Notes under the pieces: model-generated
Database searches by the model: none
What the model saw: only the letters and a program-made list of their open reading frames with translations
Told to the model about the DNA's origin: nothing
Part shown: positions 59,227-64,000 of the stretch, piece by piece
Layout: each line of letters starts with the position of its first letter
How positions within the stretch are numbered: the stretch's first letter is position 1
Program-made: the position numbers and the translations under genes
Assembly: GCF_040654195.1 (NCBI RefSeq)
Contig: NZ_JBFAHM010000018.1
Coordinates: 62,001-126,000 of the forward strand
Length of the DNA stretch: 64,000 nucleotides
From: Hamadaea sp013361475
Lineage (GTDB): Bacteria > Actinomycetota > Actinomycetes > Mycobacteriales > Micromonosporaceae
Direction: 5' to 3'

Positions 59227-59757
59227 GTGACACATCCCTCGGTGCGGGACCAGTTCGCCGCGCTCTTCCATCGGCACCATCGGCAGGTCTACGCGTACGC
59301 CGTGAGCCGGGCCGGACGTGGCGTCGCCGACGACATCGTCAACGACACCTTCCTCGTGGCCTGGCGGCGGTGGGACGCCGTGCCTGCCGATCCCCTGCCG
59401 TGGCTGCTCGGCGTGGCCCGGAACGTGATGCACGAACGGCATCGGGACCAGGTACGCCAGCTGAGCCTGGTGTCGCAGGCGAAGGCGGCGACCGAGGGGG
59501 ACGTCGCCGACCTGGTCGCCGAACGTTCGGCGACGTTGGGGGCGCTCGACGCCCTCACCGCCGCCGATCGGGAACTGCTCACCCTGGTGGCCTGGCACGG
59601 CCTGGCCTCCCGGGACGCCGCCAAGGTGCTGGGGGTCAGCACAGCCACCTTCTTCGTCCGGCTGCACCGGGCCCGCAGACGGTTCGAGAAGGCGCTCGCC
59701 GAACAGTCCGCCGTCGAATCCGCTCATCCCGTTCTCGCAGAGGAGATCCGCAGATGA
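59227..59757 (+). CDS. ECF-type RNA polymerase sigma factor, 176 aa
   Basis: Region 2 (RDQFAALFHRHHRQVYAYAVSRAGRGVADDIVNDTFLVAWRRWDAV) and region 4 (LTAADRELLTLVAWHGLASRDAAKVLGVSTATFFVRLHRARRRFE) with a helix-turn-helix. AAGGAG lies 9 nt before the GTG. Its stop overlaps the start of the next gene (ATGA), which by position should be its membrane partner or anti-sigma factor. Confidence 0.92.
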   Translation: MTHPSVRDQFAALFHRHHRQVYAYAVSRAGRGVADDIVNDTFLVAWRRWDAVPADPLPWLLGVARNVMHERHRDQVRQLSLVSQAKAATEGDVADLVAERSATLGALDALTAADRELLTLVAWHGLASRDAAKVLGVSTATFFVRLHRARRRFEKALAEQSAVESAHPVLAEEIRR

Positions 59758-60773
59758 ATCGCCACCGTCGCGCGTTGCAGCAGATCGCTGAGGCGCGCCC
59801 CGCGGTGCTCGACGGCGCACCCGACCGCCCGGCTCCGCACTTCCCCGACGTACCTCTGCGGCGTGCGCCGCGACCCCGGCACCGGCTGGCGCTCGCCGGG
59901 CTCGTTCCGACGGTCGCCGCCGCCGCGATCGGCATCGCCGTCGTTCTATCCACTTCGGACCCCGGTACGGACCTGCGGCCGCCGCAGACGCAGGCGGAGT
60001 CCCCGACCGCCCGGAGCGTCCTGCTCGCGGCGGCGGCGCAGACCGCCACCGGTACGCAGCCGGCCGGGGCGTACTGGGTCACCAAGACCGAGCAGCAGGT
60101 CCGATACGACGTCGGCGGCTACACCGTCCTCGCCCGGATCGAGAACGAGACCTGGCACGCCTTGAACCCCGGGGTCGACGACGTCTCCGCGATCACCTGG
60201 CTCGGCGCGGCCCCGGCGACGGCGGCCGACGAGGCGGCCTGGAAGCAGGCGGGCTCCCCGACGTCCTGGGAGTCGGTCACGCCGGACGGACGGCCCGGTC
60301 GCCAGATCGCCGCCGCCCCCGGGGATCGGAAGGTCGAGGAGGTCCCGCCGTTCGGGTTCGCGCTGCTCAACCGGGACCTCACGTACGCCGACGTGCAGGC
60401 GCTGCCGACCGATCCGGGACTGCTCAAGGCGTACCTGTCGGGGTTGGACCCCCAGGGCGTCGATGACGAGCTGCTGTTCTCGCTCGGCGCGCAGATCCTG
60501 ACGCAGCTGCCGGTCTCGCCGCAGGTACGCGCCGCGGTCTACCGGATGCTGGCCGAGGTGCCCGGTCTGACGATCACGCCGTCCGAGCAGGACGCGAAGG
60601 GCCGGACGGGTGTGGGCGTAATGCACGGCTTCCGCAATTCGGACGGCAGCACGTACGAGGTGAAGCTGATCATCGACCCGCAGTCGGGCGACCTGCTCGC
60701 CATGGCCGACCGCCAGGGCAGCACGCTCCGGCTCGGCGACCGGTTCAGCGACGAGGCGCCACCGAAGTCCTGA
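59754..60773 (+). CDS. CU044_5270-like membrane protein paired with ECF sigma factor, 339 aa
   Basis: Cytoplasmic N-terminus (HRRALQQIAEARPAVLDGAP), a transmembrane helix (LALAGLVPTVAAAAIGIAVVL, about 45-66), and an extracytoplasmic domain with YWVTKTEQQVRYDVGGYTV. This is the layout of the actinobacterial CU044_5270 family, regularly coupled to ECF sigma genes. An anti-sigma or signal-sensing role is inferred from coupling; no zinc anti-sigma motif is visible. Confidence 0.8.
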   Translation: MNRHRRALQQIAEARPAVLDGAPDRPAPHFPDVPLRRAPRPRHRLALAGLVPTVAAAAIGIAVVLSTSDPGTDLRPPQTQAESPTARSVLLAAAAQTATGTQPAGAYWVTKTEQQVRYDVGGYTVLARIENETWHALNPGVDDVSAITWLGAAPATAADEAAWKQAGSPTSWESVTPDGRPGRQIAAAPGDRKVEEVPPFGFALLNRDLTYADVQALPTDPGLLKAYLSGLDPQGVDDELLFSLGAQILTQLPVSPQVRAAVYRMLAEVPGLTITPSEQDAKGRTGVGVMHGFRNSDGSTYEVKLIIDPQSGDLLAMADRQGSTLRLGDRFSDEAPPKS

Positions 60774-60784
60774 CCTGCGCAAAG

Positions 60785-60818
60785 CATCGGCCGCCTCCGG
60801 ATTCGGAGGCGGCCGATG
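60785..60818. terminator. Bidirectional terminator
   Basis: A perfect 15-bp stem, CATCGGCCGCCTCCG with CGGAGGCGGCCGATG, and a GATT loop, between the convergent CU044_5270-like and SUFU genes. On the minus strand it is followed by CTTT. Confidence 0.88.
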
Positions 60819-60833
60819 TGGTGTCTCGCCGGC

Positions 60834-61409
60834 TCAGAGAACCGAGTCGCGCTCGAGATCGGTGATGTCGATCTCGTTCTCCTCGAACAGCGTCTCCAGG
60901 GCTTCCGCCCCGTTCTCCAGCGCGTATTCCGCCTCGGCCTCGCTCACCGGGATGGCGAGCAGCCAGGCGACGGTCTTCTCGCCGATGACCCGGGAGGCGA
61001 ACTCCTGGTCCCAATAGACCGAGGGGTCGGCGAAGTAGATGTGCGGCAGCTCGGTGTCGGGGATCTGCATCCGGACGATGTCACGGAAGCAGGCCCCGGG
61101 CTCGGGCTCCCATCCGTCGTTCAGCACGAAGAACGCGGCGGTGGAGATGATCTCGGCGAACGGGTAGTCGGACTCGGCGACCCCGAGGAACTCCACGCCG
61201 AGCGGCGGATCGAGGTCGCGGTCGAGCGACATGTCGGACAGCCCGATCGTCGCGTATGCCGTCAGGCCCTTCTCCGGGCGGTCCGCCGAGTGCAGGACGC
61301 CGATGCGGCTGGTCTCGTCGGCGTTGAGGTATTCGATGACCCGGGGGCTGCCACCGAAGATCCCCGCCGTCGTCTTGGCGATCGCCTTGTTGTCCGCGCT
61401 CACTGCCAT
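60834..61409 (-). CDS. SUFU-domain immunity protein, 191 aa
   Basis: Suppressor-of-fused-like domain: GVEFLGVAESDYPFAEIISTAAFFVL, PGACFRDIVRMQIPDTELPHIYFADPSVYWDQEF and VAWLLAIPVSEAEAEYA fit the bacterial SUFU pattern. Bacterial SUFU proteins are known as immunity proteins of polymorphic nuclease toxins. It starts one base after the stop of the GH-E nuclease gene, so it very probably neutralises it. Confidence 0.88.
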   Translation of the reverse strand: MAVSADNKAIAKTTAGIFGGSPRVIEYLNADETSRIGVLHSADRPEKGLTAYATIGLSDMSLDRDLDPPLGVEFLGVAESDYPFAEIISTAAFFVLNDGWEPEPGACFRDIVRMQIPDTELPHIYFADPSVYWDQEFASRVIGEKTVAWLLAIPVSEAEAEYALENGAEALETLFEENEIDITDLERDSVL

Positions 61410-61410
61410 G

Positions 61411-61869
61411 TCACGGCCCCAAATAGTCGTCGGTGTGATCTTCGCCGGCGTGGCTCTGGTTGGACGAGGGGAGCTCCGGCCGGTAGTGGGACGGGTCGTT
61501 GTGCTCGTCCAGGAACTTCTTCCGCGTGATTTTACGCTGCCGGGCGCTGTCCCGGTGCTTGCGGAACTCGTATCCCGGCTTGTGGCCCATGTCCCACGGC
61601 TTCTTCTTGTCCATGACCTTACCCGTGAGCGGGTCGCGGACCTTGCCGTCGGGCCCCTTGGCGGCGTTCCAGGCCTTGTCCCGGACGCCCTTGCGGAAGC
61701 CCTTCGGCCGCCGATAGACGTCCTTGCTCTTCTTCGCCGCCTTCTTGGCCGCCTTGGTGACGCCTGGCAGGACGTCGCCCTTCTTCACCACCTTGGCCAG
61801 GGGCTTCATCAGGCCCTCGGCCGCCTCGCCGGCCAGCTTGCCGACGGCGCGCTTGCCGGCCCTAGCCAC
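61411..61869 (-). CDS. GH-E-type HNH/Endo VII nuclease toxin half, 152 aa
   Basis: Basic linker (KAAKKAAKKSKDVYRRPKG) and a C-terminal nuclease domain with KKPWDMGHKPGYEFRKHRDSARQRKITRKKFLDEHNDPSHYRPELPSSNQSHAGED; DMGHKPG (93-99) is the GH-E family signature of HNH/Endo VII nucleases. It lacks a secretion domain: that is encoded in the upstream gene in another frame. GTG 61869 overlaps the upstream TAG (GTGGCTAG). The joined reading ...KVLGG plus VARAGKR... would be seamless, so this is either a frameshifted single toxin or a truly bipartite one. Confidence 0.8.
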   Translation of the reverse strand: MARAGKRAVGKLAGEAAEGLMKPLAKVVKKGDVLPGVTKAAKKAAKKSKDVYRRPKGFRKGVRDKAWNAAKGPDGKVRDPLTGKVMDKKKPWDMGHKPGYEFRKHRDSARQRKITRKKFLDEHNDPSHYRPELPSSNQSHAGEDHTDDYLGP

Positions 61870-62356
61870 CGAGCACCTTCCCCACCGCCTGATCCAGCAG
61901 CCAGTTGAGCAGACGCTTGAGCGCCTCGCGCAGCAAGGCGATGACGGCGGTCGACGCACCGAAGGTCACGAAGGCCGCCGCGATAGCCGAGGCGATCGCG
62001 ATCAGGGTCAGCGTCGCCTGGACGATGACGTTGATCTTCAACGCCAGGACGATGCCGGCGCAGACCATCATGCCGACGCCGACGATGTCGGCACCGGTGC
62101 CGCCTTGGTTGAGCCGCTGCACGGGGCTGCCGTCGCCGGTCCACCGAGCCTGGAAGGCGCTGATCATCTCACCCTTGTTGGCGTTCCAGACCTGCGTCGC
62201 CGTGTTCTGCGCGTTGTTGACGTGACCGTCCAGCAGACCGGACAGCTCCGACCACGACTGGCCGAGGTCCAGCAGCTTCGTCTCGTCGCCCTTCGGCCAG
62301 GTGAACCCGATGATCGAGAGGATGGTCTGCACTTCGCCGGGAACCGTCATACCCAT
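61862..62356 (-). CDS. WXG-like N-terminal half of split toxin, 164 aa
   Basis: Starts GMTVPGEVQTILSIIGFTWPKGDETKLLDLGQSWSEL with AGGAGG 6 nt upstream. It resembles the WXG100/LXG-type secretion domain of actinobacterial toxins, with hydrophobic helices (IVGVGMMVCAGIVLALKINVIV, TLTLIAIASAIAAAFVTF) that may aid membrane passage. It ends ALKRLLNWLLDQAVGKVLGG at a TAG that overlaps the nuclease gene start. On its own it has no toxic domain. Confidence 0.75.
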   Translation of the reverse strand: MGMTVPGEVQTILSIIGFTWPKGDETKLLDLGQSWSELSGLLDGHVNNAQNTATQVWNANKGEMISAFQARWTGDGSPVQRLNQGGTGADIVGVGMMVCAGIVLALKINVIVQATLTLIAIASAIAAAFVTFGASTAVIALLREALKRLLNWLLDQAVGKVLGG

Positions 62357-62366
62357 TACAGACCTC

Positions 62367-62705
62367 CTACAGGGACAGCGTCGGGCCGCTGGACGCCAGC
62401 TTGTTCATCCGCTCCATCGCGGACATGTCGGCGTCGTCGTAGTTGTCGGCGGCGACGCCGAGCCGCTCGGCATAGTCGTCCAGCGTGTCGAGATTGGACG
62501 TGATCGCGTTGATGACCAGCGCCAGAGCCGCCTTGTAGATGGCGCCCATCGCGCTGCCCAGGTCGTCGTCGCCCCAGCACTCGCCGAGCGACTCGATCTG
62601 GCCGATGAACTGCTGGATCATCTGGTCGGCCTGCTCGGTGACGTCGTTGAGCTGCGACGAGGCCAGCCGGAGACCGGTGGAGACGACTTCGATCGGAACG
62701 CTCAT
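62367..62705 (-). CDS. WXG100-family protein, 112 aa
   Basis: Helical hairpin protein with the W-G turn in SLGECWGDDDLGSAM and amphipathic helices on both sides (LRLASSQLNDVTEQADQMIQQFIGQI, NLDTLDDYAERLGVAADNYDDAD), the EsxA-like layout of type VII secretion substrates. It overlaps the YbaB-like gene by 4 bp and precedes the toxin half by 10 bp. No secretion ATPase gene is in the window. Confidence 0.82.
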   Translation of the reverse strand: MSVPIEVVSTGLRLASSQLNDVTEQADQMIQQFIGQIESLGECWGDDDLGSAMGAIYKAALALVINAITSNLDTLDDYAERLGVAADNYDDADMSAMERMNKLASSGPTLSL

Positions 62706-63121
62706 GACAGCCGCCGATCGATCTTCGCCATCTGGTCGGCGAGCGTGTCGGTGATCCTGGTCATCGTGCGCACGCCCTCCTCCCGGATCTGCTTCATCGT
62801 CTCGGCCAGCGCGGCGGGGTCGACCGCGGCCGCGGCGGCGGCCGCGGGATCGGACGACCGGGACGCGGCCCAGGCCTGGTTGAAGGCGGACATGATCTCG
62901 ACGGCGAGCTCGCGTGGCGTCAGTGCCATGACGTGGTCGTCGAGGAAGAGCTCGCTCATCCGGCCGTCGGCGGCGAGCTTGAGGCTCACCTTTCCGTCGA
63001 GGGCACTCCCCGACGCTTCGAGGCTGGGGTCACGAGACTGATCGCGGGCCTTCTCGGCCTCGCGTTGGGCCATTTCCATCAGACGGTCGAGGTCACCGAC
63101 GATGCTCGACAAGTCGGACAT
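62702..63121 (-). CDS. YbaB/EbfC-family protein heading second toxin locus, 139 aa
   Basis: Helical N-terminus (DLSSIVGDLDRLMEMAQREAEKARDQS) followed by a YbaB-type core (GKVSLKLAADGRMSELFLDDHVMALTPRELAVEIMSAFNQAW). It parallels the YbaB-like gene of the first toxin locus. ATG 63121 with GGGGAGG upstream is preferred over an earlier in-frame start at 63211. Confidence 0.8.
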   Translation of the reverse strand: MSDLSSIVGDLDRLMEMAQREAEKARDQSRDPSLEASGSALDGKVSLKLAADGRMSELFLDDHVMALTPRELAVEIMSAFNQAWAASRSSDPAAAAAAAVDPAALAETMKQIREEGVRTMTRITDTLADQMAKIDRRLS

Positions 63122-63405
63122 GCGTACCTCCCCATGTGCCGGACCACCCCGGAACCGCTGGGCGCCCCGAGGTTCGGTCCCGAAAGTAGTCAGCACATAG
63201 GCGGTACGCAATGCGTAATCCGTCGCCTGTGGACAACTTCAGTGACTAAGGATTCGCGCCAATCGCCTGACGTGCAGTGATTGAGTGCGTACGCGTTGTC
63301 AAGCCCCCGACTCGCCGGTTCAATCGGGCGGATCGACCAAGATCAGCCGGATTTCGTGTGATCGTCGGCGGCAGATGGGGATAATGGCACGATACCTACC
63401 AATTT

Positions 63406-64000
63406 ATGAGGGATCGTGTGCGACGGTTGATCGTCCCCGCGTACGCGGTGTGGCTGCTACTCCTGGCGGCGGTCTACTTCACGATGCCGCCGACGACCTT
63501 GGCCGCCTTCGTCTGGCTCGCCATCGGGCTCAGCAGCACGACCGCGGTGCTCGTCGGCGTACGCCTGAACCGGCCCCGGCGGCCCCGGCCCTGGTTCCTG
63601 CTGGCAGGTGCGGTCCTCACGTACGCCGCCGCCGACGCCGTGTACTACTTCGCCGAAGGGGTCGCCCCGATCGGCGACGACGTCTTCCTCGACGATCTGC
63701 TCTATGCAGTGATGTTCGTCCTGCTCATGGCGGCTCTGCTCCAATTCGGGCGGCCCGCCGCGCGCGGGGCGCTCCTCGACGCGCTGATCGTGATGTGCAG
63801 TGTGGGGCTGCTGACCTGGATCGTCCTGATCCAGCCGCGCGCGGATCAGCCCGCGGTCAACAACCTGACCCACCTCACGTCGGTGATCTATCCGGTCGCT
63901 GACGTCGTGATCCTCGCCGCCGTCACCCGGCTCATCCGGGCGCTGAACGTCTCCGCCGCCATCCTGCTGCTGATCGTGGGCACAGTGGGCCTGCTGGTCT
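63406..64000 (+). CDS. Multi-pass membrane protein, 5' part (possibly sensor of a GGDEF/EAL protein), partial
   Basis: About 198 residues visible, open at the window end. Six or more hydrophobic helices (LIVPAYAVWLLLLAAVYFTM, LAAFVWLAIGLSSTTAVLVGV, WFLLAGAVLTYAAADAVYYF, LLYAVMFVLLMAALLQF, ALLDALIVMCSVGLLTWIVLI, VIYPVADVVILAAVTRLIRAL). This resembles the membrane sensor regions of actinobacterial GGDEF/EAL proteins, but the catalytic part is outside the window, so the call is tentative. ATG 63406 or GTG 63418. Confidence 0.7.
   Translation, partial: MRDRVRRLIVPAYAVWLLLLAAVYFTMPPTTLAAFVWLAIGLSSTTAVLVGVRLNRPRRPRPWFLLAGAVLTYAAADAVYYFAEGVAPIGDDVFLDDLLYAVMFVLLMAALLQFGRPAARGALLDALIVMCSVGLLTWIVLIQPRADQPAVNNLTHLTSVIYPVADVVILAAVTRLIRALNVSAAILLLIVGTVGLLV

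Overview
The window is G+C-rich actinobacterial DNA with strong third-position G/C bias, GTG and TTG starts, Tat, lipoprotein and LPXTG signals, and several start codons sitting directly behind a TANNNT box, as in leaderless mRNAs. The blocks argS-lysA-hom-thrC-thrB-rho-rpmE-prfA-prmC and the ATP synthase operon followed by a DUF2550 gene, with a separate b and a long delta subunit, suggest a filamentous actinomycete, most likely of the Micromonosporaceae. That placement is inference; no search was run.

Layout. 1-8.9 kb: a minus-strand carbohydrate operon of a Tat-exported DUF5005-like protein, a GntR/FadR regulator, an ABC sugar importer, a GH38-like glycosidase and a glucarate-dehydratase-type enolase, with a 27-bp inverted-repeat operator upstream. 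9-12.9 kb: murA (Asp in place of the usual catalytic Cys), a cobalamin adenosyltransferase and a DrrAB-type ABC exporter. 12.9-20.5 kb: DUF2550 and atpCDGAHFEB with an AtpZ/AtpI-like gene. 20.7-25.2 kb: a lipoprotein, a second AtpI-like protein, an LMW phosphatase, a threonylcarbamoyl-AMP synthase, prmC, prfA and rpmE. 25.4-28.1 kb: a three-gene RNA-repair cassette (T4 Rnl1-like ligase, Pol-beta-type nucleotidyltransferase, T4 Pnkp-like kinase-phosphatase) lying antisense between rpmE and rho. 28.2-41.5 kb: rho, thrB, thrC, hom, lysA and argS, with a membrane protein and an MFS carrier between thrB and thrC and a YbaB/EspC-like/toxin/immunity locus between thrC and hom.

41.6-49.8 kb: a DUF3105/DUF305 pair, an LPXTG protein, tRNA-Arg(CCG), a divergent SDR/LysR pair, a P-loop kinase, a secreted peptidoglycan-binding protein and a GH15 hydrolase. 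49.8-54 kb: an SDR-FMO operon, a TetR regulator and an MFS carrier tied together by two similar operators. 54-60.8 kb: a LAL-type LuxR regulator divergent from an NTF2-like/DHA2 exporter pair, a DUF1905 protein, and an ECF sigma factor with its membrane partner. 60.8-63.1 kb: a second YbaB/WXG100/toxin/immunity locus whose toxin is split between a WXG-like half and a GH-E nuclease half. The window ends inside a multi-pass membrane protein.

Four copies of a 63-65 bp near-perfect palindrome lie just beyond gene 3' ends, one beside a 30-bp tandem repeat built from its own end. The most interesting items are the RNA-repair cassette, the two toxin loci (especially the split nuclease toxin), the palindrome family and the regulator-operator pairs.
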